In this document: positions 26,581 to 35,173 of the stretch, one piece after another
How positions within the stretch are numbered: position 1 is the first letter of the stretch
Layout of the letters: each line of letters begins with the position of its first letter
Source of the DNA: CALNYX01 sp942490925
Lineage (GTDB): Bacteria; Chlamydiota; Chlamydiia; Chlamydiales; JAAKFR01
Assembly: GCA_942490925.1 (NCBI GenBank)
Contig: CALNYX010000017.1
Span: 1,240,001 to 1,304,000, forward strand
DNA: 64,000 nucleotides
Direction of reading: 5' to 3'
Program-made: the position numbers and the translations under genes
Notes under the pieces: generated by a model
Databases searched by the model: none
The model's input: only the letters and a program-made list of their open reading frames with translations
What the model was told of the DNA's origin: nothing

Positions 26581-27875
26581 GATATCGATTAAGAAAACAA
26601 ATCGCTGCTTTCCTACCTCTACCGATTAAACGTCTTTTAAAAAAAGGGCTTGCTTGCAGACACTCCATAGCAAATTTTTATGAAGCAAAAGCAACACCCT
26701 TCATTGCATTTAAACTACACTTATTATTATGGCCACTATTTAAGATTTTACAAAGAAACAATGTGTGTTTATTAGCAAACATTGCTGATGGGACAGGCCA
26801 TATTTTAATCGAAACAGACAACTTTATTAGGCGACATGCATTAAATGAGATTGATAGGAGTAAAAAGTATATCCTCATTCTGAAGCCAACCTCTCTATCG
26901 AAAAACTTCACCCAAACGTATGAACACCAACCATACACATTAGTATGTAGCTTATTTCTTTACTATTTAACTCTACCCATAATTATGAAATACTCTTCTA
27001 TTACGCTAGATTGTGGATTATCAAGATTAAAATGGCAGCCCGTTCCCTTTTCAAAACAAGTAGAGACAAAAAGCGCTTGGCCAAAAGTCATCACTAAACA
27101 GCAAAATCTTTTAGAATGGGAAGCAATTTACCAAAGGCGTAATACATCTCCAAACTTTTTCCCTTTAAAAAAGTTTAAACCAGATATTGAAGAGTTATCA
27201 AGTGCGTTGAACTTCAGAAATAAAAAACTTGCTCTAGTCCATATTAAGACAGCATGCATCAATGCTACTGCTAAAGAAACCGACCCTCATTCATACCTTT
27301 CTACACTGGCATTTTTATCTGATTGCGGATACCAGCTCGTATTTGTTGGACGTGAAAAAATGCCTGACATTTTTAAACCATATGACATGATCAATTATGC
27401 CGAATCAAAGCTCGCAAATTTCAAAAATGATATCCAACTATTTGACATGGCTGATCTTGCTATTACAGGAGGGTCAGGTATTTTTTTCTTAGCAGATTGC
27501 TTGAACACAAAACTTCTCTATCTAAATTATTGGCAGCTATTTAGGACGCCTGCTAATCACAATTGCATCTGTGTCCCAACTCTGGTAGAAGATATTCATC
27601 AAAAACGCATGCTTTCATTTTCAGAGCAATGGAACCTCTATTATGAAGACAATAATCCAGTAGAAAGCTTTCCTTCCGATTATTTTAATGCACGTAATGC
27701 CTCTGATGATGAAATTTTAGCTGCGTGTAAAGAGCTTATTGAGGATCCAAAATTACGCTCCAAAACTACCAATCTACAACAAACATTTAACCAAATTCCC
27801 TCTTATTTGAGTTCAGACAAACCTGTTGTAAGCGAATACTTTCTCCGTAAACATGCCGTTTTGTTTAATAACTAA
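26577..27875 (+). CDS. TIGR04372-type glycosyltransferase
   Basis: A 432-residue protein. It has an N-terminal hydrophobic/basic region, then a glycosyltransferase-like domain with GTGHILIETD, LALVHIKTACIN, and a late DLAITGGSGIFFLADC motif followed by LLYLNYWQL. These resemble the TIGR04372 putative glycosyltransferase family found in surface polysaccharide clusters. It overlaps the CgeB-like gene by 4 nt. It ends 10 nt before a convergent methyltransferase pseudogene. The sugar and acceptor are unknown. Confidence 0.75.
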   Translation: MRYRLRKQIAAFLPLPIKRLLKKGLACRHSIANFYEAKATPFIAFKLHLLLWPLFKILQRNNVCLLANIADGTGHILIETDNFIRRHALNEIDRSKKYILILKPTSLSKNFTQTYEHQPYTLVCSLFLYYLTLPIIMKYSSITLDCGLSRLKWQPVPFSKQVETKSAWPKVITKQQNLLEWEAIYQRRNTSPNFFPLKKFKPDIEELSSALNFRNKKLALVHIKTACINATAKETDPHSYLSTLAFLSDCGYQLVFVGREKMPDIFKPYDMINYAESKLANFKNDIQLFDMADLAITGGSGIFFLADCLNTKLLYLNYWQLFRTPANHNCICVPTLVEDIHQKRMLSFSEQWNLYYEDNNPVESFPSDYFNARNASDDEILAACKELIEDPKLRSKTTNLQQTFNQIPSYLSSDKPVVSEYFLRKHAVLFNN

Positions 27876-27885
27876 CTGGTTGATT

Positions 27886-28602
27886 TTATTGAGTAAGAAA
27901 ACGGCTAATCAGGATATCGTTGGCTTGGCCTGTCGGTAAAGGAATGATCTCTTCTTTTTTGTTTTTGAAGAATTCGTCTGTCGCTTGCTTGGCTCCATAT
28001 AGCATCGGAAAGCCATAATCATCTAGCAATATGCTCTCCCCAGTACTCATTTTTTCATACACAAAGCATAGAGAGTCAAATATTGGTTCGTACAAATCAA
28101 CATCGATATGCGCAAAAGAAAATAGAGGGCTTGTTACTCTTGATAAGGATTCAGGAATCCATCCTTTAATCACTTCTATGTTACAACGATGCTTAGAAAG
28201 AAATGATTTTATATCGTTCAAATCTACATTATTTAAGTCGTTTTTTTAAAAAAAAGAACGCCCAGACCTAACGTCAATATCATTATCAGTTGGCTCAGAC
28301 AATCCTTCAAAGCTATCCAGACACCATAATGTCTTATTAAACTGAGGATATTCATCAAGAATAAATCCCATAAGGTGGCTGCCTCCACCACGATGGACTC
28401 CGAATTCGATAACATCACCTTCAATATTTATTGACTGTTTTAACAAGTGGAAAAGAATTGCCCGTCCATATGGGTCATGATGAATCTCTGTATCTACATC
28501 TTTCTGTACTTGATGCAAAATGTTGGAAAACTCTCCTCTTTCGAGATGTGGATGATACACAGGATTGGCTAGTGATGTATATTCTTGATAAAGAGATGCC
28601 AT
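27886..28602 (-). pseudogene. TylF-like (macrocin O-methyltransferase) gene with in-frame stop
   Basis: Two open stretches on the minus strand in the same frame make one TylF-like methyltransferase. The 5' part (28602-28246) has VIEFGVHRGGGSHLM and LWCLDSFEGL; the 3' part (to 27886) has FAHIDVDLYEPIFDSL and LLDDYGFPMLYG. They are separated by a TAA at 28248-28246 inside a T8/A7 run; the frame then continues KNDLNN. A single A-to-T change of AAA (Lys) would explain it. Slipping by one or two bases does not rescue the frame, because stops follow shortly. It is probably inactive; a sequencing error in the homopolymer is less likely because the frame is kept. Confidence 0.8.
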
Positions 28603-29031
28603 TTTTGTTATTTGGATCTCTGAATCTGTCTTTTTTTAAGAACTTTCTTCAGAATGGGAACTAAAGCTTCTGGAAACATTTTTCTTAGTATTTGTTGCAC
28701 AGACAATCTCCAATGAATAAGCACGCGCTGGTGAGTTACTCTCTACAAAACAAAAATAAATGTCAACTTTCTTCAACGATTGGTAAGGTCTTATGAAAAG
28801 CCCTACTTTTACTTATGAATGCAGCTCGATGCTATACCGTATTTTCAAGCAATCTTACTGAGAGTCAGGTCGCTTTTGGTTACCTCCACAACAACCTTTA
28901 ACTTCAGTTCTACAACAAAATAGGTTCTTTCGCATCATCTTTTTTTCTTGGTTTGCGAATTGTTATAGCCACAAACTCTCTTAATCGCTGATCTTATTTT
29001 TGGGGGCATTACATTAGATTTAAACAGACGC
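28603..29031. other. Intergenic region with possible gene remnants
   Basis: 429 nt without a convincing gene. On the minus strand 28742-28608 reads 44 codons ending 5 nt before the TylF start, including ILRKMFPEALVP and a Lys/Arg-rich end. It resembles the tail of a decayed upstream protein. Two further stretches of under 35 codons follow the ABC gene. Nothing else is supported. Confidence 0.4.
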
Positions 29032-30843
29032 TTAAACAAGAGATGGATCCTGAGACTGTAAATTCCACAGAAAATGGTACCGCTTTTCTAAATTTAATAA
29101 ATCTCTGTGCGTTCCTTTTTCAATGATTTGTCCCTTCTCCATCACTATAATTTCATCAGCAATTGTAATCGTTGAAAGGCGATGAGCAACGACAATTAAT
29201 GTCTTGTGCCCTTTAAGTTTCAAAAGGGCCTTTTGGATCAACGCTTCGGACTCTGAATCTAAGCTACTGGTAGCTTCATCTAGAATTAAAATCTCTGGAT
29301 TTCGAATCATTGCACGAGCTAGTGAAATACGTTGCTTTTCTCCCCCGGAAAGGCGGTATCCTTTCTCTCCTACAAGTGTTTGATATCTCTCTGGCAAGCC
29401 CGAAATAAAATCATGGCATCCTGCTAGTTTCGCTGCATAAATGACTTCCTCTTCAGTTGCATCAAGTTTGCCAAAACAGATATTTTCATGCACAGTTCCA
29501 TGAAACAATAAACAATCCTGGGAAACTACGCCAAAAAGAGCATGCCAACTCGCTAAAGAGTATTTAGTACTGACATTTCCATCGATTAGGATATTTCCTT
29601 CTGTTGGTTGATATAACCGCAGTAATAGGTCCAATACAGTCGATTTACCCGTTCCAGATGAACCTATGAGAGCAATTGTTTCCCCTCGATTAATAGAAAG
29701 AGAAAAATGCTTTAAGACAGGTTTTTTCTTATGAGGATAGGTAAAGCTAATGTCATTAAAAACGACATTAGTATTGAACTCAGAACACTTTTCACCTCCA
29801 ATCGGTAAAAACGCCTTGTCTTCTACTTTTAAAATTTCTCGCATGCGTTCTAAATACCCGTGTTGCATTGAGATAGCTCCAAGAGATGTCATGAGAATTT
29901 GAATGCGGGCTCCAAAACGATAGGTGACTGTTAAAAAAGTTAGAAGCGTGGGTACAAGGGGAAGAGATGTATGATTTTTGAGAACAAAAAAGCCTGCAAT
30001 AAGACCTAGACCTGTAAGTGAAACTTTGATGCCATCATTTATTGGCGTAATCAATCCATTCCATTTATTGATCTTAAATGTGAAATGCTTAGTTTTTTTG
30101 ATTGCTTTTTGGAATTTTCGTAAAATCTTTGTTTGTGCATGGAAAATATGAATTAGTTTAACTAAACCAAAATCTTGCGACGCTATCTCATCTAATTCCT
30201 TTGCACAGATCGCTTGATTAATCGAAACTTTTGTGATTTTTTTAATAAGTATTTTTTGCAAGCAGGCAAATAAAATGAACAATGTTCCCATAACACATGT
30301 TAATTTAGATGAGATCAGCAACATTAAGGTTGCATAACCTCCTAACATGAGACATCCTACAATTACCCTGTTGACATTGTCTAATGTGGGGACAAGGCAG
30401 GTTGGCGCAGAACATACATGATTGACAAGGTCTCCAGTTTTATAAGCACTGACACAAGGATAAGAGAGATGTAAAATACGTTGAGAAATGCGATTTTGTA
30501 CAATTGCTTGCACATGAACAGTTAAATATGTTGTCGTTAACTGTCCCAAATAAGCAAAACCACTCTGCGCAATTTGGAGGACTACAGCTAGAAGAATAAA
30601 TATTAAAAAGAGAGTCTGAGATTCACACTCCATTAAAAAAGAGAAATAAGGAAACTTTAATAAAACTTCTTTAGAAAACCCTCCTGAGAGGCTTGATAAC
30701 CCAATTAGAAGAGCTGAAAAAGATGCCCCTTCCAAGAGGACTGCAACCAAACTACAAAATAAAATGAGACAAAATAGACCTTTGTTTTTCTTCCCTTCAA
30801 AAAACAATGACGAAATTGGATCTGTCCGTAGACGTTTCAGCAC
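29032..30843 (-). CDS. ABC transporter, fused permease and ATPase (MsbA/PglK-like)
   Basis: A 603-residue half-transporter. About six membrane segments fill residues 20-320, followed by an ATPase with Walker A GSSGTGKST, signature LSGGEKQRIS, Walker B ILILDEATSSLD and the H-loop VVAHRLST. Relatives flip lipid A (MsbA) or lipid-linked oligosaccharide (PglK). No Wzx-type flippase was seen in the island, so this may be the glycan flippase; inferred. The start codon is GTG at 30843 with only weak ribosome-binding signal. It is transcribed alone, divergent from the FkbM gene. Confidence 0.88.
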   Translation of the reverse strand: MLKRLRTDPISSLFFEGKKNKGLFCLILFCSLVAVLLEGASFSALLIGLSSLSGGFSKEVLLKFPYFSFLMECESQTLFLIFILLAVVLQIAQSGFAYLGQLTTTYLTVHVQAIVQNRISQRILHLSYPCVSAYKTGDLVNHVCSAPTCLVPTLDNVNRVIVGCLMLGGYATLMLLISSKLTCVMGTLFILFACLQKILIKKITKVSINQAICAKELDEIASQDFGLVKLIHIFHAQTKILRKFQKAIKKTKHFTFKINKWNGLITPINDGIKVSLTGLGLIAGFFVLKNHTSLPLVPTLLTFLTVTYRFGARIQILMTSLGAISMQHGYLERMREILKVEDKAFLPIGGEKCSEFNTNVVFNDISFTYPHKKKPVLKHFSLSINRGETIALIGSSGTGKSTVLDLLLRLYQPTEGNILIDGNVSTKYSLASWHALFGVVSQDCLLFHGTVHENICFGKLDATEEEVIYAAKLAGCHDFISGLPERYQTLVGEKGYRLSGGEKQRISLARAMIRNPEILILDEATSSLDSESEALIQKALLKLKGHKTLIVVAHRLSTITIADEIIVMEKGQIIEKGTHRDLLNLEKRYHFLWNLQSQDPSLV

Positions 30844-31037
30844 CTTATAGACCTAAGTTATTGACTCACGAAGCGGGACTATAAATCATTTCTGTTTTCA
30901 GAGGAAGCCTGCGCTTTAGATAGAACCATATCGCTTTACCCTATGATCTGTTAAGGCTCTGGAATATACTCGCTTTTTATTGTCTGATTGAACTAAAAAA
31001 TAAACCTGTGAAAAAATTAAGGTAGCACCAGATTTCT

Positions 31038-31985
31038 ATGGATATTATTGGCTTTATTACTTCTCTTAAAGACCTCTTTTTTGAGGGTTATGTTCCTCGA
31101 ACCATTGTTCGCTCAAAGAGTCTAGCTAAACTTTTACAACAAGCTGCTTCAAAATGTACAACTATTGATATTGTGAATGATAGACTCGAAAATCATAAGG
31201 CAATGATTGCAGCCTATTGGTGTCGGCAGGGAGATCAGTTAATTGAAGTTGGTGTGAACAGAGGTGACTTCCTTCTTTATTACCACCAATTGGTAGGAGA
31301 CTGTGGCCAAATTATTGGTTATGAAGGGAATTCTTATTTGCACCAAACAATTTTAAATCGTCTACTGAGGCATCGAATTAACAATGTAACTCTTCAAGAA
31401 GGGGTTGCCTCGTCTGAAAGCGGCAAAACATTAGATATGATGGTATATACAGATCCTCATAAGCCAATAAATGGATGTGCTACGGTTGAACCCAAGCTAA
31501 TGAATAAGAAACGAATGCCTGGTAAAACAGAGCTTATTTCCGTAAAAACGGCAAGACTTGATGATTTATCTAATCAGTTCTCTTCTCCTTTAAGATTTAT
31601 TAAAATTGATGTTGAAGGACATGAACAGGCTGTATTAGAAGGCGCTTGTAGTCTATTGAACCAATATAGGCCTTTGGTCATATTTGAATATGGGTTTATT
31701 CCTGGAGTCTTTGAAACACACAGTATTGAGGTGATGGAAAAACTCGACTATATCTGCTATGACCTTAAAACAGATACACAAGTGCGTCCAGCACATATTC
31801 AAGAGCAGACAGATATTTTGGCAGTCCCTGTTGAGTTACAGGCTGAATGGGATAAGCTTTTACCGCAACTCTATCATGTATGGCCTGCAATCCCATTCTT
31901 TTTGAAAAAGGGCCCTATTCTTCTACAGTCTATTGCACAAAGAATTAAAAAAAGAGTCCTGAAAAAAAAGAGCCTGACTGATTAA
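31038..31985 (+). CDS. FkbM family SAM-dependent methyltransferase
   Basis: A 315-residue protein. SAM-binding residues lie around LIEVGVNRGDFLLYY and IGYEGNSYLH, and the FkbM hallmark FIKIDVEGHEQAVLEGA is near residue 195. FkbM proteins O-methylate sugar or polyketide hydroxyls. A basic C-terminal tail (KRIKKRVLKKK) is present. The gene is followed after 35 nt by the HddA-like kinase and may be co-transcribed, though a promoter-like site lies between them. Confidence 0.85.
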   Translation: MDIIGFITSLKDLFFEGYVPRTIVRSKSLAKLLQQAASKCTTIDIVNDRLENHKAMIAAYWCRQGDQLIEVGVNRGDFLLYYHQLVGDCGQIIGYEGNSYLHQTILNRLLRHRINNVTLQEGVASSESGKTLDMMVYTDPHKPINGCATVEPKLMNKKRMPGKTELISVKTARLDDLSNQFSSPLRFIKIDVEGHEQAVLEGACSLLNQYRPLVIFEYGFIPGVFETHSIEVMEKLDYICYDLKTDTQVRPAHIQEQTDILAVPVELQAEWDKLLPQLYHVWPAIPFFLKKGPILLQSIAQRIKKRVLKKKSLTD

Positions 31986-32014
31986 TTGAATTTAAGAGCT
32001 CATATTGATAGCAT
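31986..32014 (+). promoter_or_regulatory. Putative promoter, -10 box 6 nt from ATG
   Basis: TTGAAT (31986-31991), a 17-nt spacer and TAGCAT (32009-32014) end 6 nt before the ATG at 32021. The expected transcription start would be at or next to the start codon, giving a leaderless mRNA. No Shine-Dalgarno is visible in between. Confidence 0.4.
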
Positions 32015-32020
32015 CTTGTC

Positions 32021-33022
32021 ATGCTCATTATTTCACGTACGCCGGTAAGAATTTCTTTTTTTGGTGGTGGAACAGACTATCCAGCCTATTACCAGCAACA
32101 CTCAGGCGCTGTTCTTGGGACAACCATTGACCAATACACCTACATCAGCGTCAAAACATTCAAAAGTGCTTTTTTTGAACACAATATCCGCCTTGCCTAT
32201 TCAAAAACAGAACTTGTAAAAGCTATAGAGGACATCCAGCACCCGAGCGTCCGAGAGGCGCTCAAATATCGTGGTGTGGATGGAAATTTAGATATTCATA
32301 TTTTTTCCGATCTACCCGCTCGAACTGGCCTTGGCTCCTCCTCTTCATTCACTGTCGGATTTCTCAATGCGCTTTATGCCCTAAATGGGAAGCGCATCTC
32401 AAAACAGTCACTAGCTGAAGAAGCGTGTCACATCGAACAAGATCTTATTCAGGAGAATGTTGGTTCTCAAGATCAGTTTCATGCAGCTTTTGGTGGCCTT
32501 AATGTTATTGAATTTACTGGTTCTAATATTCAGGTGAGACCCGTCATTCTTTCTCATGAGAAAAAACAAGCATTGGAGAGTCACTTGCTCGTCTTCTTTA
32601 CAGGAATGACGCGTCATGCGAGTGAAATTGTTAAAGAGCAGGTAGAGAAAACAAAGAGCCGTCATAATGATGTGCATCTAAAGCAGATGCTCGATATCGT
32701 CTATGAAGCTGAACGTCTTATTATCTCAGAGTCGAGAGAGGGGATGTTAAAACAGTTTGGCAAGCTGCTTCACGAAAATTGGTGCTTGAAAAAACAGCTC
32801 TCGAATCAAGTTTCAAATCCAATAATTGACCAAGCCTATGATGCTGCCTTTCGTGCTGGTGCATTTGGAGGAAAACTTTGTGGAGCAGGGAATGGTGGTT
32901 TTCTAACTCTTCTTGTTCCACCTGAGAAGCATCAAGCAGTTCGCACAGCCTTGAGCGGACTACAAGAAGTTCGCTTTCGCTTTGAAGACACCGGAAGTTC
33001 AATCGTTTACATGAAAGATTAA
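32021..33022 (+). CDS. hddA: GHMP-family sugar kinase (D-glycero-D-manno-heptose 7-phosphate kinase-like)
   Basis: A 333-residue GHMP kinase. The start SRTPVRISFFGGGTDYP, the ATP loop LPARTGLGSSSSF (about 102-114) and the C-terminal AFGGKLCGAGNGGFL are typical of HddA, which phosphorylates heptose 7-phosphate at C1 for GDP-heptose synthesis. It is followed after 1 nt by an HddC-like guanylyltransferase gene and then an SDR, which supports this role. The start codon is close behind a promoter-like element without a Shine-Dalgarno. Confidence 0.85.
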   Translation: MLIISRTPVRISFFGGGTDYPAYYQQHSGAVLGTTIDQYTYISVKTFKSAFFEHNIRLAYSKTELVKAIEDIQHPSVREALKYRGVDGNLDIHIFSDLPARTGLGSSSSFTVGFLNALYALNGKRISKQSLAEEACHIEQDLIQENVGSQDQFHAAFGGLNVIEFTGSNIQVRPVILSHEKKQALESHLLVFFTGMTRHASEIVKEQVEKTKSRHNDVHLKQMLDIVYEAERLIISESREGMLKQFGKLLHENWCLKKQLSNQVSNPIIDQAYDAAFRAGAFGGKLCGAGNGGFLTLLVPPEKHQAVRTALSGLQEVRFRFEDTGSSIVYMKD

Positions 33023-33023
33023 G

Positions 33024-33707
33024 ATGGATGCAATCATTTTAGCTGGAGGACTTGGGACACGACTGCGAACTGTCATGTCTGATCGCCCTAAACCTTTAGC
33101 GCTAATCAAAGGCACTCCTTTTTTAGATATCCTACTTAGACAATTAGCAAATAGTTCTGAAATCAGTCGTGTCATCTTAGCAACTGGCTACAAAGCCAAT
33201 ATGATTTCCTCTTATTTTGAAAATCATGACTATCCCTTTTCTATTCACTTTTCACAAGAAACCTCTCCTTTAGGGACAGGTGGAGCTCTAAAGCAGGCCT
33301 TCTCTCTGGTTGAATCAGAAACTTTTTTTGTTCTGAATGGAGATTCTTACCTCGACCTCGATTTCACTGCAATGAGACGTTTTCATAAGGATCAAAATGC
33401 TTTGATTACCATTGCCTGTCGCCAAGTTGAAGACGTGTCGCGCTATGGTGAGATCGCCCTTGCTAAGGGAAACCAAATCTCTGCTTTTCGAGAAAAATGC
33501 AATGTGGCAAAGCCTGGGTTGATTAACGGAGGGATTTACTTGATGAAACATTCTATTACTTTTCCTAACAAAACTGTGTTTTCGCTCGAAGCAGATCTAT
33601 TCCCTACCCTTTTAAATAATTCGATTTTTGGCTACGCTTGCACAGGAAAATTTATTGATATTGGGACACAGGAATCCTACAAACAAGCACAGGACATTTT
33701 AGCATGA
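33024..33707 (+). CDS. hddC: Sugar-1-phosphate nucleotidyltransferase (HddC-like)
   Basis: A 227-residue nucleotidyltransferase. It has LAGGLGTRLRTVMSDRPKPL at the N-terminus, GTGGALKQA and FFVLNGDSYLDLD with the metal-binding Asp. The short length without a hexapeptide-repeat tail suits HddC (GDP-heptose) better than RmlA-type enzymes. It would activate the heptose 1-phosphate made through the HddA-like kinase; a dephosphorylation step (GmhB) is missing from the window. The stop overlaps the next SDR start (ATGA). Confidence 0.83.
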   Translation: MDAIILAGGLGTRLRTVMSDRPKPLALIKGTPFLDILLRQLANSSEISRVILATGYKANMISSYFENHDYPFSIHFSQETSPLGTGGALKQAFSLVESETFFVLNGDSYLDLDFTAMRRFHKDQNALITIACRQVEDVSRYGEIALAKGNQISAFREKCNVAKPGLINGGIYLMKHSITFPNKTVFSLEADLFPTLLNNSIFGYACTGKFIDIGTQESYKQAQDILA

Positions 33708-34639
33708 AAAAAGTTCTCATTACAGGTGGAGCAGGCTACATCGGCTCTATGTTAACGCCCCTTCTTCTTGAAAAGGGATATGATGTTACTGTTCTTGATA
33801 ATCTGATGTATCGTCAAGTAACCCTTCTCAATTGCTTTGGACATCCTAACTTTCATTTTGTTAAAGGAGATGTTTGTCATGAAGAATTATTACACGATCT
33901 CGTCTCTAAAGCAGATATTGTAATCCCCCTAGCTGCGATCGTAGGAGCCCCAGCTTGCAAACTTAACCCAACTCTTTCCAAATCGATCAATTTCGATTCT
34001 GTCCAATTCATCCTCGATCAACTGCGACCAGATCAAAAAATCTTATTCCCCAATACAAATAGCGGCTACGGAATTGGAGAGAAAAATAGTTTTTGCACAG
34101 AGAAGAGCCCCCTCAATCCCGTCTCACTTTATGGAGAGCTCAAAGTTGAGATGGAAAAACGTCTGCTTAATTCCAAACAAGCCGTCTGTTTTCGACTTGC
34201 CACAGTTTTTGGCGTCTCTCCACGTATGAGACTCGATCTACTTGTCAATGATTTCACCTATCGCGCTTGTCATGACCGCTCAATTATCCTATTTGAAGAG
34301 CACTTCAAACGGAACTATATCCATGTTGCTGATGTCGCTCACACATTCCTTTTCGGGATTGAACACTTTGACCACATGAAAGGTGAAGCCTACAACGTGG
34401 GCTTATCTGACGCAAATCTTTCTAAAAGAGAGCTTTGCGAAAAGATCAAATACTATGTACCTGAGCTTTACATTCATTCAGCCCCGATTGGCAAAGACCC
34501 AGACCAACGCGATTACATTGTGAGCAATGAAAAAATCGAGGCTCTTGGCTGGAAGCCCGAAAGAAGTTTAGACAAGGGTATTCAAGAGCTTGTCCAAGCC
34601 TACTCTATTATCAAATACAATCAATTTGCAAACATCTAA
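33704..34639 (+). CDS. NAD-dependent sugar epimerase/dehydratase (extended SDR)
   Basis: A 311-residue extended SDR. It has TGGAGYIGS, PLAAIVGAPACK, NTNSGYG, the YGELK active-site pair and FRLATVFGVSPRMR. It is coupled by a 4-nt overlap to the HddC-like gene, so a GDP-heptose derivative is a likely substrate; inferred. The last residues (LVQAYSIIKYNQFANI) recur in a gene remnant at 36329-36415, indicating an old duplication. A structured region with several hairpins follows its stop codon. Confidence 0.85.
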   Translation: MKKVLITGGAGYIGSMLTPLLLEKGYDVTVLDNLMYRQVTLLNCFGHPNFHFVKGDVCHEELLHDLVSKADIVIPLAAIVGAPACKLNPTLSKSINFDSVQFILDQLRPDQKILFPNTNSGYGIGEKNSFCTEKSPLNPVSLYGELKVEMEKRLLNSKQAVCFRLATVFGVSPRMRLDLLVNDFTYRACHDRSIILFEEHFKRNYIHVADVAHTFLFGIEHFDHMKGEAYNVGLSDANLSKRELCEKIKYYVPELYIHSAPIGKDPDQRDYIVSNEKIEALGWKPERSLDKGIQELVQAYSIIKYNQFANI

Positions 34640-34711
34640 ATACTGCTTTCTAACATCCAACAAAGTTTTTTTGGATGACTCCGTTTTAAAGCAAGTAGAC
34701 ATTTCCTCCTC

Positions 34712-34739
34712 AGAAACAGTAGCCGTAACCACTGTTTCT
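34712..34739. repeat. Inverted repeat, 9-bp perfect arms
   Basis: AGAAACAGT (34712-34720) and ACTGTTTCT (34731-34739) flank a 10-nt loop. It lies 73 nt after the epimerase stop and is the first hairpin of the cluster. Confidence 0.6.
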
Positions 34740-34755
34740 TTCAGGTAGCAAGCAG

Positions 34756-34775
34756 CTTGCTTGATGCAAGTTTTT
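34756..34775 (+). terminator. Possible intrinsic terminator
   Basis: CTTGC (34756-34760), loop TTGAT and GCAAG (34766-34770) are followed by TTTTT. The same CTTGC can also pair with AGCAAG upstream (34747-34752), so two exclusive folds exist. The stem is short; a role in ending hddA-hddC-SDR transcription is plausible only. Confidence 0.4.
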
Positions 34776-34777
34776 AT

Positions 34778-34792
34778 CCAGGCATAGCCTGG
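34778..34792. repeat. Hairpin CCAGGC-ATA-GCCTGG
   Basis: Perfect 6-bp arms with a 3-nt loop. A similar hairpin (GAGGC-AAA-GCCTC) lies at 36226-36238 in the next intergenic region, also next to a CAGCTTGCT word. Confidence 0.6.
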
Positions 34793-35133
34793 CATAAAGG
34801 ATTAATATAACATCAATTATTGCCATCTAATGCTTATAAAGCTTTTCACTCAAACTTTTATCCGTATGCATCATTCGATTTTTTGCCCCGAACAACTTAT
34901 AAGGGGCGACTAGAAGCAGAATGAATGATCATGAACTGCTTGTAATACATTTTGAATGTCATCCATCCCCTTATGAGAGCATACCCTTCGAAAGATCATA
35001 GGAAAATTAATCTATAGTGTAAGGGTAGATGAGATCCTAACTCATCTCTGGGAAATAGGCTCTTATGAAAAGTCCAACATATCCTGCTTAAACTACTGAA
35101 ATTTTCATGGCAAAGAAACAGATCAAGAAAGGC

Positions 35134-35162
35134 GTGACAACTCAATTAGAATCCAATACGAT
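35134..35162 (+). promoter_or_regulatory. Putative promoter sharing an extended -35 element with 44011-44039
   Basis: GTGACA (35134-35139), a 17-nt spacer and TACGAT (35157-35162) lie 11 nt before the ATG at 35174. The stretch AAGAAAGGCGTGACAACTCAA matches the one upstream of 44047 in all but one base. Confidence 0.5.
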
Positions 35163-35173
35163 AGTGATCGTAT

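Larger units (their letters stand above)
34640..35173. other. Intergenic region with hairpin cluster and promoter
   Basis: 534 nt without a supported gene. The left part (34712-34792) holds a cluster of perfect short hairpins, one followed by five T residues. The right end carries a promoter-like element (35134-35162). A 75-codon minus-strand frame (34795-34568) runs over the hairpins and into the epimerase end; I regard it as chance. Confidence 0.6.

Noticed and set aside
28241..28255. Programmed or transcriptional slippage rescuing the TylF-like gene
   Set aside because: The parts are in the same frame; loss of one or two bases leads to stops within a few codons, so slippage would not help.
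28608..28742. 44-codon frame upstream of the TylF pseudogene as a real gene
   Set aside because: No ATG near its beginning and no start signal; mentioned only as a possible gene tail.
34568..34795. 75-codon minus-strand frame after the epimerase gene
   Set aside because: It runs across several hairpins and antisense into the epimerase end, has no ribosome-binding site and no recognisable motif.
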